This document shows, piece by piece, positions 34,730-46,117 of a stretch of 64,000 bases of DNA. The translations under genes and the position numbers were made by a program. Where the stretch lies: positions 248,001 to 312,000 of the forward strand of contig NZ_PDJH01000001.1 of assembly GCF_002564025.1 (NCBI RefSeq), in the 5' to 3' direction. The notes beneath the pieces are model-generated. The model was not told the DNA's origin. It searched no databases and was given only the letters and a program-made list of their open reading frames with translations. Each line of letters opens with the position of its first letter. Within the stretch, counting starts at the first letter, position 1. This DNA is from Flavimobilis soli. Lineage in GTDB: Bacteria > Actinomycetota > Actinomycetes > Actinomycetales > Cellulomonadaceae.

Positions 34730-34743
34730 GGGACCTTGGTACC
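34730..34743. promoter_or_regulatory. DevR/OsdR-like box between the P-type ATPase and ppdK
   Basis: GGGACCTTGGTACC agrees at 11 of 14 positions with the DosR/DevR core GGGACTTTAGTCCC. It ends 23 bp before a possible ppdK -10 (TAAGCA at 34767-34772), placing it over the -35 region as expected for activation. Confidence 0.5.
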
Positions 34744-34875
34744 AGGACGGGGCAGACCGCCGCGGGTAAGCAATGATGGAGAGGAACGACACCGCAGACG
34801 CGTCACCGACGATGCGCCGCGAACGGTGCCCTTCACGGAGCGCAACGGGGCGTTCCCGTACCGAGGAGGTCTGAC

Positions 34876-37584
<2,709 letters not shown>

Positions 37585-37708
37585 CGTGACGACGCCCTGG
37601 CAAGGCGCGGCAACCGTTTGCTGACCAGGGTGCCCTGCACCGAGACTTGCGGTGCGGGGCGCCCCTGCGTCGTCAGACGCCCGCCCGCGACCGATGCGAA
37701 GGAGCAGC

Positions 37709-38218
37709 ATGACCTCGTCCACGAACCCGCCCGCCGTCGTCGTCATGGGGGTCAGCGGGTGCGGCAAGTCGACGATCGGTGCGCTCGTCGCGCACGAGCT
37801 CGGGGTGCCGTTCGTCGACGGTGACTCGCTCCACCCGGTCGAGAACGTCGCGAAGATGGCGGGCGGCACGCCCCTGACGGACGAGGACCGCTGGCCGTGG
37901 CTCGCCGAGGTCGGGCGCGTGCTCGCGACGAGCGAGGGCGGCGTCGTCGTCGCGTGCTCGGCGTTGCGGCGCGCCTATCGCGACGCGATCGTCGCCGCAG
38001 CCCCCGCAGCCGTCATGGTGCACCTGCACGGCACGCGCGAGGTGCTCGGCGCGCGTCTGGAGGGTCGCAGCGACCACTTCATGCCCGCGAGCCTCCTCGA
38101 CTCGCAGCTCGCGACGCTCGAGCCGCTCGAGGAGGACGAGCGGGGATTCGTGGTCGACGTCGACCAGGAGGTCCCGGCGATCCTCGACGAGGTGCGCACG
38201 CGGCTGTCCGCGGGCTGA
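37709..38218 (+). CDS. gntK: gluconokinase (GntK type)
   Basis: A 169-residue shikimate-kinase-like enzyme phosphorylating gluconate to 6-phosphogluconate. The P-loop GVSGCGKST is at residues 14-22; PFVDGDSLHPVENVAKMAGG and ACSALRRAYRD are diagnostic for gluconokinase, and RSDHFMPASLLDSQ is the lid region. ATG 37709 was chosen over earlier in-frame starts because GGAG lies 5 bp upstream and the P-loop is then at the normal distance. No gluconate permease or regulator is adjacent. Confidence 0.93.
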   Translation: MTSSTNPPAVVVMGVSGCGKSTIGALVAHELGVPFVDGDSLHPVENVAKMAGGTPLTDEDRWPWLAEVGRVLATSEGGVVVACSALRRAYRDAIVAAAPAAVMVHLHGTREVLGARLEGRSDHFMPASLLDSQLATLEPLEEDERGFVVDVDQEVPAILDEVRTRLSAG

Positions 38219-38335
38219 CCGCCCGCGGCAGGAAGGGTCGTTCCGTCTTTACCGGACATAGCGGGCAGGTGATCCTGAGGGGAGCCGCGGCGCGACGGAG
38301 CGCCGCGAGGAGCAGGACGAAACCCCGTCACGCCG

Positions 38336-39275
38336 TTGTCGCTCGCTGTGGGGCGCGGCGGGAAGGTGCTCGTCGGCTCCGCCGCGACCGGCGGGATCGA
38401 CGCGATCAGCACGAAGGGCAAGGTGAGTCAGGTGGTCGCGCCGAGCGGGAGCGAGGTCGCCGGACCCTCGCAGCACCGGGGCACGCTCACGTGGGGGACG
38501 TCCGTCCATGACGAAGGGACGTTCGCGCCCGTGTCCGCCGAGCTCGTGCGCCGTGACGCCAAGCGACGCACGCGCACGGTCGACCTGCTCGCCTACGAGA
38601 AGGCCACGAACCCGGACGCGCGCAGCACCTACGGCTTCGTCGGCCTCGCCCCGGACTGCGCCGCCCAGCTCCCGCCCGAGCTGCTCGGCAGCCCGGGTGG
38701 CATCGACTCGCACCCGTACGGGACGGTCACCAGCCGGGGCCGCACGTACGTCGCCGACGCCGGGGGCGAACGCCGTCCTGTCGGTGGACCCGAAGGGCAA
38801 GGTCCGCACGGTCGCCGTGCTCCCGTCCGTGAAGGCGAAGGTGACCGCCGCTGTCGCGGACGGTCTCGGCCTGCCGGGCTGCGTCGTCGGGAAGAAGGTC
38901 GCGCTCGAGCCGGTGCCGACGGACGTCGAGGTGGGCCGGGACGGCTTCCTCTACGTCACGACCCTCCCGGGCGGGCCCGAGGATGGCTCGCTCGGAGCGC
39001 TCGGCGCCGTCCACCGCGTGAACCCTCGCACGGGCACGGTGAAGACGCTCGCGTCCGGGTTCTCGGGAGCCACGGGCCTCGCTGTCGCGCCGCGCGGCAC
39101 GATCTACGTGACCGAGCTGTTCAGCGGCGAGGTCTCGAAGGTCGACCGACGCGGGAAGGTCTCGACGCTGTTCCGCGCCGAGTCACCCGCGGCGATCGAG
39201 TACTCGCGCGGGAAGCTCGTCGTGAGCACGAAGGGGTTCACAGAGGGCACCGTCGTCGTCGCGAAGGCACGCTGA
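38336..39275 (+). pseudogene. ScyD/ScyE-type beta-propeller protein, 5'-truncated and frameshifted
   Basis: The first frame (38336 to about 38765) reads SLAVGRGGKVLVGSAATGG and ends TYVADAGG; the second frame picks up at once as NAVLSVDPKGKVRTVAVLP, continues VEVGRDGFLYVTTLPGGPED and TGLAVAPRGTIYVTELFSGE, and stops at 39275. Together they make a normal NHL-like ScyD/ScyE propeller. The frame changes in a run of five G at 38762-38766, where four would restore it. The signal peptide expected upstream of PLSLAVG is also absent. Either a real pseudogene or, for the frameshift only, a homopolymer error. Confidence 0.75.
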
Positions 39276-39296
39276 CCGCGAGACCGCCACGGACGC

Positions 39297-39333
39297 GGAA
39301 GGGGCCGTACCGGTGTCCGGTACGGCCCCTTCC
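39297..39333. terminator. terminator after the ScyD/E-like gene
   Basis: A 17-bp perfect stem with arms starting GGAAGGGGCCGTACC and ending GGTACGGCCCCTTCC and a TGT loop, between convergent genes. Confidence 0.85.
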
Positions 39334-39385
39334 GTGTGCTGTCGCGACGTCGTCCGCAGGCTCCTACCCGCCGCGGACGGCGCGG

Positions 39386-39601
39386 TCAGTCCCGCTTCGC
39401 GTGGATCGCGATCGCTACCGCGAGGCACGAAGCGAGCAGGCCCGCGCTGAAGAACAGGCCGTTCTCCTGGGAGAAGCCCTCAGCCATGCCCCAGAACCCG
39501 GCGACGAAGATCGCCATCGTCACGAGGAAGAACAGGGCGCTGAACGCGGCGGGGACGGGAGCGTTGGCCCCGTCGATCGCGTCGTGGTCGTGCTGGTCCA
39601 T
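39386..39601 (-). CDS. small two-helix membrane protein (71 aa)
   Basis: A 71-residue protein with a His/Asp-rich N-terminus (MDQHDHDAIDG), helix FSALFFLVTMAIFVAGFWGMA, a short loop and helix GLFFSAGLLASCLAVAIAIHA, ending KRD. The ATG is preceded by GAGGGGAA. It is 63 bp downstream of the FMN reductase on the same strand but is probably a separate unit. Function unknown. Confidence 0.7.
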   Translation of the reverse strand: MDQHDHDAIDGANAPVPAAFSALFFLVTMAIFVAGFWGMAEGFSQENGLFFSAGLLASCLAVAIAIHAKRD

Positions 39602-39664
39602 CGGGATTCCCCTCTACAGTGCTGCGCGCGCCGCAGGTCTCTCCCAGCGCGCCTGCTTCCGAGA

Positions 39665-40282
39665 CTATCGCGACAGGTGCTGCTCGAACGGCACGAGCGT
39701 CGCGAAGGGGTCTGTGAGATCAGGCCCGGGGGAGTAGCTCGCGACGCGGGTCGCGAGCTCGCCCGCGGCGCGACGGACACGCGTCGGCAGCTCCGCGCCC
39801 TCGGCGTCGCTGTCCCCCCAGTCGTCCGTCGCCGCGAAGACCGCCGTCGGGACGACGTCGGCACGCAGGTAGGCGAACATCGGCCGCAGCGCGTGCTCGA
39901 GCACGAGCGAGTGGCGCGGGGTGCCAGCCGTCGCGCCGAGCAGCGTGGGCTTGCCGACGAGCGACTTCGAGTCGAGGACGTCGAAGAACGACTTGAACAG
40001 GCCCGAGTACGACGCCGTGAACACGGGCGTCACGGCGACGAGCGCGTCCGCGCCCTTGACGGCGTCGATCGCCGTCGACAGCCGGACGCTCGGGAAGCCG
40101 GTGAGCATCATGTCGGTGATGTCGTGGGCGAGGTCGCGCAGCTCGACGACCTCGACCGTGGCCTCGTGACCCTGCCCGCGCAGCGCGTCGGCGGTCGCGG
40201 CGGAGAGCCGGTCCGCGAGCATGCGGGTCGACGACGGCTGGGACAGGCCGGCGGCGACGGCGACGATCCTGCGGGTGGTCAT
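39665..40282 (-). CDS. LLM-partnered FMN reductase, CE1759 family
   Basis: A 205-residue NADPH-dependent FMN reductase with a flavodoxin-like fold: VAVAAGLSQPSSTRMLADRL at the start, the flavin region LVAVTPVFTASYSGLFKSFFDVLD, and GTPRHSLVLEHALRPMFAYL. This family supplies reduced FMN to a partner luciferase-like monooxygenase, which is encoded two genes upstream in the same operon. The ATG overlaps the MarR stop (ATGA). Confidence 0.9.
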   Translation of the reverse strand: MTTRRIVAVAAGLSQPSSTRMLADRLSAATADALRGQGHEATVEVVELRDLAHDITDMMLTGFPSVRLSTAIDAVKGADALVAVTPVFTASYSGLFKSFFDVLDSKSLVGKPTLLGATAGTPRHSLVLEHALRPMFAYLRADVVPTAVFAATDDWGDSDAEGAELPTRVRRAAGELATRVASYSPGPDLTDPFATLVPFEQHLSR

Positions 40283-40785
40283 GAGCGATCCTCCAGGTGG
40301 GACACGGTGGTGACAGGGGAGTCCACGCTGCTCGACACAGCATGCGCACGCAGACGGGTGCACAGCATCTCGAGAGCGTCGAGCTCCTCCGGGCTGAGGG
40401 CAGATCCGACGAGGCGGTCGATCGACTGGACGTGGCGCCGGCCGGTCGTGCGCTGCGCCTCGGCGCCTGCGTCGGTGAGCTCGACCCACGTCCCGCGCAG
40501 GTCCCCGGGCACGGAGCTGCGGTTCACGAGGCCGCGGGCCTCGAGACGCTCGACGAGGCGCGAGAGCGACGGCTGCGGCATGAGGACCTCGGTGTTGAGG
40601 TCCTTGAGCCGCATGCCGCGTCCCTCGGCGCGCGAGAGCGTGAAGAGCACGTCGTACTCCTTGATCGACAGCTCGCGCCAGATGTTGTCGGCGCTGAGCT
40701 CTCGGAGGACGGAGACCTGAGCGCGGAAGAGGGCCTCCCACGCGTTCGCGGCGGCAGAACCGGCGAGGTGCGTGGGTGTGCTCAT
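40279..40785 (-). CDS. MarR family transcriptional regulator (middle gene of the LLM operon)
   Basis: A 168-residue winged-helix regulator: LSIKEYDVLFTLSRAEGRGMRLKDLN, PQPSLSRLVERLEARGLVNR, VPGDLRGTWVELTDAG. It is flanked by 4-bp overlaps on both sides (ATGA with the LLM gene before and the FMN reductase after), so regulator, monooxygenase and reductase are made from one transcript. Autoregulation is likely; see the site suggestion at 41975-42010 in the findings. Confidence 0.9.
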   Translation of the reverse strand: MSTPTHLAGSAAANAWEALFRAQVSVLRELSADNIWRELSIKEYDVLFTLSRAEGRGMRLKDLNTEVLMPQPSLSRLVERLEARGLVNRSSVPGDLRGTWVELTDAGAEAQRTTGRRHVQSIDRLVGSALSPEELDALEMLCTRLRAHAVSSSVDSPVTTVSHLEDRS

Positions 40786-41927
40786 CGTGCGGCCGCCGGG
40801 GAGGCGCCGGTGACGTCGTCAGCGGGCGCGTAGACGGTCGAGTCGTTCTTGCCGCCGGCCGCCGCGACGCGCGAGGCGTGCGTGGGGGCGTCGGGCACGT
40901 GTGCCGGGCGCTTGGAGTCGAGCTCCTTGCGCAGGACCGGGACGACCTCCTCGCCGAGCATGTCGATCTGCTCGAGGACGGTCTTGAGCGGGAGACCTGC
41001 GTGGTCGATGAGGAACAGCTGGCGCTGGTAGTCGCCGACGTGGTCGCGCATCGTGGCGTACCGGTCGATGACCTCCTGCGGGCTGCCGACCGTGAGCGGG
41101 GTCTGCTCCGTGAAGTCCTCCATCGACGGGCCGTGCCCGTAGACGGGCGCGTTGTCGAAGTAGGGGCGGAACTCGCGCTTGGCGTCCTGGGAGCTCTTGC
41201 GCATGAAGACCTGGCCGCCGAGGCCGACGATCGCCTGGTCGGCCGAGCCGTGACCGTAGTGCTCGAAGCGGCGGCGGTAGAGCGCGACCATCTGCTTCGT
41301 GTGGGTGATGGGCCAGAAGATGTTGTTGTGGAAGAAGCCGTCGCCGTAGTAGGCGGCCTGCTCGGCGATCTCCGGGGTCCGGATGGAGCCGTGCCAGACG
41401 AACGGCGGCACGCCGTCGAGCGGCCGCGGCACGGACGTGAAGCCCTGCAGCGGGGTGCGGAACCGGCCCTGCCAGTCGACGACGTCCTCGCGCCACAGCT
41501 TGTGCAGCAGCGCGTAGTTCTCGACGGCGAGCTCGACGCCCTGGCGGATGTCCTTGCCGAACCAGGGGTAGACGGGGCCGGTGTTGCCGCGCCCCATCAT
41601 GAGGTCGATGCGGCCGTCGGCGAGGTGCTGCAGATAGGCGTAGTCCTCGGCGAGGCGCACCGGGTCGTTCGTCGTGATGAGCGTCGTCGACGTCGAGAGG
41701 ATGATCCGCTCGGTCTGCGCGGCGAGGTTCGCGAGGAGGACCGTCGGGTTCGGCGGGGCGACGAACGGCGGGTTGTGGTGCTCACCCGTCGCGAAGACGT
41801 CGAGACCGACCTCCTCGGCCTTCTTCGCGATCGCGACCGTGGCCTTGATGCGCTCGTTCTCGGTGGGCGTGCGGCCGGTGGTGGGGTCCGTGGTGACGTC
41901 GCCGACCGTGAAGATTCCGAACTGCAT
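40782..41927 (-). CDS. LLM class flavin-dependent monooxygenase, CE1758 family
   Basis: A 381-residue luciferase-like (TIM barrel) oxidase using FMNH2. MQFGIFTVGDVTTDPTTG, GLDVFATGEHHNPPF, LSTSTTLITTNDPVRLAEDY and MMGRGNTGPVYPWFG are characteristic of the CE1758 subfamily that is paired with CE1759 reductases. The substrate is unknown. ATG 41927 (MQFGIF) is preceded by AGGAG at 8 bp. First gene of the operon LLM-marR-FMN reductase. Confidence 0.92.
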   Translation of the reverse strand: MQFGIFTVGDVTTDPTTGRTPTENERIKATVAIAKKAEEVGLDVFATGEHHNPPFVAPPNPTVLLANLAAQTERIILSTSTTLITTNDPVRLAEDYAYLQHLADGRIDLMMGRGNTGPVYPWFGKDIRQGVELAVENYALLHKLWREDVVDWQGRFRTPLQGFTSVPRPLDGVPPFVWHGSIRTPEIAEQAAYYGDGFFHNNIFWPITHTKQMVALYRRRFEHYGHGSADQAIVGLGGQVFMRKSSQDAKREFRPYFDNAPVYGHGPSMEDFTEQTPLTVGSPQEVIDRYATMRDHVGDYQRQLFLIDHAGLPLKTVLEQIDMLGEEVVPVLRKELDSKRPAHVPDAPTHASRVAAAGGKNDSTVYAPADDVTGASPAAAR

Positions 41928-42051
41928 CGTGCGCTCCTGTCGTGTGGCCGCGTCGCCGCGGGATCCGTCCTGCATCTACTTTAGCCTTCAATCAATGCAG
42001 ACGCATGAAAATTCCCGGCAGCCTTCGGTGACGCGCGCCACGTCGAACGAA

Positions 42052-42090
42052 GCACGGCCCCGGCCCCGGAGACCGGGGACGGGGCCGTGC
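42052..42090. terminator. terminator downstream of glgP
   Basis: Long GC-rich hairpin with arms GCACGGCCCCG-G-CCCCGG and CCGGGG-A-CGGGGCCGTGC and an AGA loop, 75 bp past the glgP stop. Confidence 0.75.
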
Positions 42091-42164
42091 GTGCCGTGCC
42101 GGGACGGGGCCCGGACTGCAAGCCGTGAGCCGCTCAGGCGGCACTCCGGCAGGTGCGGATCAGA

Positions 42165-44636
42165 TCACTTCGTGACCGGGAACGCGGGAGCGTGCCAGAT
42201 GCGGTCCAGGTAGTCCTGGATCGACCGGTCCGACGTGAAGAAGCCGGTGCGCGCCACGTTGAGGATCGCCTTGCGCGACCAGGACTCCTGGTCCGCGTAG
42301 GCGACCTCGACGCGCTCCTGCGCCTCGATGTACGTCTGGTAGTCCGCGAGGACCATGAAGCGGTCCTTGTAGAGCAGGTCGGAGATGACGAACTCGAACG
42401 CGGTGCGGTCGCCGCCCGAGAAGATGCCCGACGAGATCAGGTCGATCGCACCGCGCAGCGACGCGTTGCCCTCGTAGAACGACGTCGGGTGGTAGCCCGC
42501 GTCCGACAGGCTCTGCACCTCGGGCTCGGTCATGCCGAACAGGAAGAAGTTCTCCCCGCCGACGAGCTCGTGGATCTCGACGTTCGCGCCGTCGAGCGTG
42601 CCGATCGTCAGGGCGCCGTTGAGGGCGAACTTCATGTTGCCCGTGCCCGACGCCTCCTTGCCGGCGAGCGAGATCTGCTCGGACAGGTCCGCCGCGGGGA
42701 TCAGCTTCTCGGCCAGAGTGACGTTGTAGTTCGCCGGGAACGCGACGCGCAGGCGGCCCTCGAGCTCAGGCGCGTTGTTGACGACCTTCGCGACCGAGTT
42801 GATGAGGAAGATGATCTCCTTCGCCATCTTGTACCCGGGGGCGGCCTTGGCGCCGAAGACCACGACGCGCGGCGTCAGGTCGGCGGCCTTGATCTCGCCC
42901 TTGAGCACGCGGTCGTAGATCGTGACGACGTGCAGGAGCTTGAGCATCTGGCGCTTGTACTCGTGCAGACGCTTGACCATGACGTCGAACAGCGCGTCGG
43001 AGGAGAGCTCGATGCCGTCGCGCTGCGCGAGCAGCGAGACGAAGCGGTCCTTGTTGGCCTGCTTGACCTCGCGGAAGGCCTTGCGGAACGACGCGTCCTC
43101 GGCGTACGGCTCGAGCTCCTTGAGGCGCTCGAGGTCGTTGAGCCAGCCGGTGCCGATCGTGTCGTCGATCAGGTTCGCGAGCGACGGGTTCGACAGCTGG
43201 ACGAAGCGTCGGGGCGTGATGCCGTTCGTGACGTTCGTGAACTTGTCGGGCCAGTAGGCCGAGAAGTCGTCGAGGACCTTGTCGCGCAGCAGGTCGGAGT
43301 GGAGCGCGGCCACACCGTTGACCTTGGTCGAACCGACCGTGGCGAGGAACGCCATGCGGACAGCGCGCTCCGGCTGCTCCTGGATGATCGACATGCGGCG
43401 CACGCGGAGCTCGTCACCCGGGTACGTGGCGCGGATGCCGGCGAGGAACTGCTCGTTGATCCGGTAGATGATCTCGAGGTGACGCGGCAGCAGGCGGCCG
43501 AGAAGGTCGACCGACCAGACCTCGAGGGCCTCGGGGAGCAGCGTGTGGCACGTGTAGTTGAAGGAGCGGCGGGTGATGTCCCACGCGTCCTCCCAGGCCA
43601 GGCCACGCTCATCGACGAGGATGCGCATGAGCTCGGGCACACCGATGACCGGGTGCGTGTCGTTGAGCTGGAAGACGATGCGCTCGGGGAGCTTCTTGAG
43701 GTCGAAGCCCTCGGGCAGCGTGCGCAGGAAGTCCTTGATGGACGCGGCGACGAAGAAGTACTGCTGCTTGAGGCGCAGCTCCTTGCCCTGAGGCGTGGAG
43801 TCCTCGGGGTAGAGCACCTTCGAGATGTTCTCGGCGACGGTCTGGGCGCGGACGGCGGACTCGTAGTCGCCCGAGTTGAAGATGTGCAGGTTGAAGGCGT
43901 TGGTCGCCTTCGCGCTCCAGAGGCGCAGCGTGTTGACGTTGGCCGTGCCGTAGCCCGGGACCATGTAGTTGTAGGGGACCGCGAGAACGGTCTCGCCCGG
44001 CACCCAGCGCGTCACGGAGCGGCCCGTCTGGTCGATCGCCTGCTCGGTGTGACCGCCGAAGGCGACCTCGACGGCCTGGTCGGTGTGCGGGATCTCCCAG
44101 GGCGTGCCGTTCGAGAGCCACGAGTCGGGCTGCTCGACCTGGCGGCCGTCGACGAACGTCTGGCGGAAGATGCCGTACTCGTAACGGATGCCGTAGCCGA
44201 TGGCCGGGATGTTCTTCGTCGCGAGCGAGTCGATGAAGCACGCGGCGAGGCGGCCCAGACCACCGTTGCCGAGACCCGGCTCGACCTCCGTCGCACGGAT
44301 GTCGTCGAGCGACAGGCCGAGCGAGGAGAGAGCGGTGTCCGCGACGTCGGTCAGGCCGGTCGACAGGAGGGCGTTGTCCAGCTGCGGACCCATGAGGTAC
44401 TCGGCGGACAGGTAGGCGACGACCTTGGAGCCGGCGGCCTTCTGGGTCTCGACCGTGGTCAGCCAGTTGTCGACCATGTAGTTGCGGACGGTCCTGGCGA
44501 GCGCCTGGAACAGGTCGTCACGGCTGGCGGTGCCCAGTTCGACGCCCTGCTCGTAGCGCAACTGCCGGAGGAACTCGTCCTTGAACGAATCAACGGTTGC
44601 GGGGGTAGAGGTGGACCTCTCGGTGGTTTCAGTCAC
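42165..44636 (-). CDS. glgP: glycogen phosphorylase
   Basis: An 823-residue PLP-dependent GT35 enzyme releasing glucose-1-phosphate from glycogen or maltodextrin. AYLSAEYLMGPQLDN, EPGLGNGGLGRLAACF, QLNDTHPVIGVPELMR and the PLP-lysine motif EASGTGNMKFALNGA are all intact and length is normal. GTG 44636 is chosen because TAGCGT (44644-44649) lies seven bases upstream, a leaderless arrangement; a GTG at 44645 would fall inside that -10. It pairs functionally with glgX at 3.6-5.8 kb. Confidence 0.95.
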   Translation of the reverse strand: MTETTERSTSTPATVDSFKDEFLRQLRYEQGVELGTASRDDLFQALARTVRNYMVDNWLTTVETQKAAGSKVVAYLSAEYLMGPQLDNALLSTGLTDVADTALSSLGLSLDDIRATEVEPGLGNGGLGRLAACFIDSLATKNIPAIGYGIRYEYGIFRQTFVDGRQVEQPDSWLSNGTPWEIPHTDQAVEVAFGGHTEQAIDQTGRSVTRWVPGETVLAVPYNYMVPGYGTANVNTLRLWSAKATNAFNLHIFNSGDYESAVRAQTVAENISKVLYPEDSTPQGKELRLKQQYFFVAASIKDFLRTLPEGFDLKKLPERIVFQLNDTHPVIGVPELMRILVDERGLAWEDAWDITRRSFNYTCHTLLPEALEVWSVDLLGRLLPRHLEIIYRINEQFLAGIRATYPGDELRVRRMSIIQEQPERAVRMAFLATVGSTKVNGVAALHSDLLRDKVLDDFSAYWPDKFTNVTNGITPRRFVQLSNPSLANLIDDTIGTGWLNDLERLKELEPYAEDASFRKAFREVKQANKDRFVSLLAQRDGIELSSDALFDVMVKRLHEYKRQMLKLLHVVTIYDRVLKGEIKAADLTPRVVVFGAKAAPGYKMAKEIIFLINSVAKVVNNAPELEGRLRVAFPANYNVTLAEKLIPAADLSEQISLAGKEASGTGNMKFALNGALTIGTLDGANVEIHELVGGENFFLFGMTEPEVQSLSDAGYHPTSFYEGNASLRGAIDLISSGIFSGGDRTAFEFVISDLLYKDRFMVLADYQTYIEAQERVEVAYADQESWSRKAILNVARTGFFTSDRSIQDYLDRIWHAPAFPVTK

Positions 44637-44758
44637 CTGCAGCACGCTACCCGTGAGCGTGCCCTTTCGCCATGACCTTTGGCTCAGGTCGTGTACGCGT
44701 ACATCGGCCGCAACCCGTGGCGCGAAGCCGTCCGCGCGACGCAGAAAAGGGCTCTGAC

Positions 44759-44852
44759 CTGCAACGATGGGGGAGCGCGCCGCTTGTGTGCAGTTTCACC
44801 CTCCGCCCACCCCTCGTTGCAAGGCGTGCTGAAAGTTGCAGGATCGTTGCAG
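44759..44852. promoter_or_regulatory. repeated GTTGCA sites between glgP and a membrane-anchored protein gene
   Basis: Four copies of (C/A)GTTGCA: minus strand at 44759-44767, plus strand at 44815-44821, 44834-44840 and 44845-44851. The last two form a direct repeat GTTGCAGGATCGTTGCAG. Such direct repeats resemble MalR/Reg1-type sites in actinobacterial amylase and maltose promoters, as I recall them. Confidence 0.4.
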
Positions 44853-44936
44853 AGATGGGCGTCCGGATCGTGCCCTTCCGTCCGGGTCGCCCCGTGCCTA
44901 GGCTTGAGAGGTCCCCGAAGGTGCGGATCCGAGGCG

Positions 44937-45386
44937 GTGGTGGCCGTGCTCCTGGTCTGGTGCGTCCTCGCCATGCTCGTCGTCGGCTGCGTCCTGTGGA
45001 CGCTCAGGACGTCGACGATCGCCCACGAGGAGGAGCGGAACGCGCAGGTCGACCCGTTCCGCGTCCTCGAGCTCGAGCGCCGGCTCGCGGTCGCGGCCGA
45101 GCGGATCCGCAGGGTCGACGCGGACCCCACGATGTTCGCCCGGGCCCACCACCTGCGCGCAGCGCTCTGGGCCTATGACGCGCTCCTCCGCGAGGCGTGC
45201 GAGATCGCCGGGGCAGGGCAACCGGACGTCGAGCGGCACGCGGTCGAGGTGACCGCGCTCAAGCGTGCGTTGTCCGCGCAGGACCTCCCGGAGGAGGTGT
45301 CCGCGCTCAGCACGCAGTCGCTCGGAGACCCGGACGCCCGGTTCCAGCGCGAGCTGGAGCTGGGCGCCCGGGGCTGGAGCTGGTGA
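44937..45386 (+). CDS. hypothetical membrane-anchored protein (149 aa)
   Basis: About 149 residues from GTG 44937 (GTG 44940 is an alternative). The N-terminus is a single helix (AVLLVWCVLAMLVVGCVLW), followed by a charged, helical, soluble domain containing RVLELERRLAVAAERIRRVD and HLRAALWAYDALLREACE, ending in LGARGWSW. A possible -10 TAGGCT lies about 35 bp upstream. I do not recognise the family; it looks like a short coiled-coil-rich protein facing the cytoplasm. Confidence 0.65.
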   Translation: MVAVLLVWCVLAMLVVGCVLWTLRTSTIAHEEERNAQVDPFRVLELERRLAVAAERIRRVDADPTMFARAHHLRAALWAYDALLREACEIAGAGQPDVERHAVEVTALKRALSAQDLPEEVSALSTQSLGDPDARFQRELELGARGWSW

Positions 45387-45395
45387 GCAGCTGGT

Positions 45396-46016
45396 TCAGG
45401 CGCGGCCCTTGGCGTCGGCCTCGGCGCTGCGCGCCGCGCTCTTCTCGCTCCTGGCGTCCGCCGTCGACAGCTCGCCCGACGTCGACTCGAGGTGCGCACG
45501 CACGAACCAGTGGAACTGCTCGAGCGACGCGAGCTGACCGATCAGCATGTCGTTCGTGACGTCGTCGAGCTCCTCGGTCGCCGTCGCGGCCTCGCGGTGG
45601 TCCGTGATGAAGCCGCGGTACACCTCGTCGAGCGCGCCCAGGTGGGCGATCGTGCTCGCACGCCCGATCGAGTAGTCGTCCCACGTGCGGCTGGCGACGA
45701 TCGCACCCGGCGTGCCGAGGGGCACGCTGCCGAGGGTCGCGATGCGCTCGGCCGTCTCGTCGACCATCGCCTGCACGGCGTCGACCTGCGGGTCGATCAT
45801 CTCGTGGACCGCGATGAAGTGCGGGCCGATCACGTTCCAGTGGATGTGCTTGAGCGTCAGCGCCAGGTCGATCAGCGCGTGCAACCGGGTCTGGAGGATC
45901 TGGGCGGTCTTCGCGCCTTCGTCGAGGGTGAGCGAGGGGACCGTGTAGGCGGGGAGGCCTGCGGCCGAACCGCTGCTCTTCGTGCTCTTCTTCGCGCTGC
46001 CCTTCGAGGATGCCAC
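45396..46016 (-). CDS. dps: Dps-type ferritin (DNA starvation/stationary phase protection protein)
   Basis: A 206-residue Dps. The intersubunit ferroxidase residues are in place: H59 in HIHWNV, H71 in IAVHEM, D86 and E90 in MVDETAERI. The extra N-terminal tail SSKGSAKKSTKSSG is rich in lysine and serine and could bind DNA, and the C-terminal tail is also charged. Dps oxidises and stores iron and shields DNA. GTG 46016 is preceded by AAGGAG at 7 bp. Confidence 0.93.
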   Translation of the reverse strand: MASSKGSAKKSTKSSGSAAGLPAYTVPSLTLDEGAKTAQILQTRLHALIDLALTLKHIHWNVIGPHFIAVHEMIDPQVDAVQAMVDETAERIATLGSVPLGTPGAIVASRTWDDYSIGRASTIAHLGALDEVYRGFITDHREAATATEELDDVTNDMLIGQLASLEQFHWFVRAHLESTSGELSTADARSEKSAARSAEADAKGRA

Positions 46017-46038
46017 CGTGATGCTCCTTCGTCGTCGT

Positions 46039-46061
46039 GGCCGTCCTCCGCACGGACGGCC
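46039..46061. terminator. hairpin between DUF3866 gene and dps
   Basis: An 8-bp perfect stem, GGCCGTCC with GGACGGCC, and a 7-nt loop, between two genes on the minus strand; probably terminates the DUF3866 transcript. Confidence 0.55.
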
Positions 46062-46117
46062 TTGCCGTCCCAGCATCCGACGGGTCGACGCCTCCCGCAC
46101 GCTGGGAGGGCGCTCCC

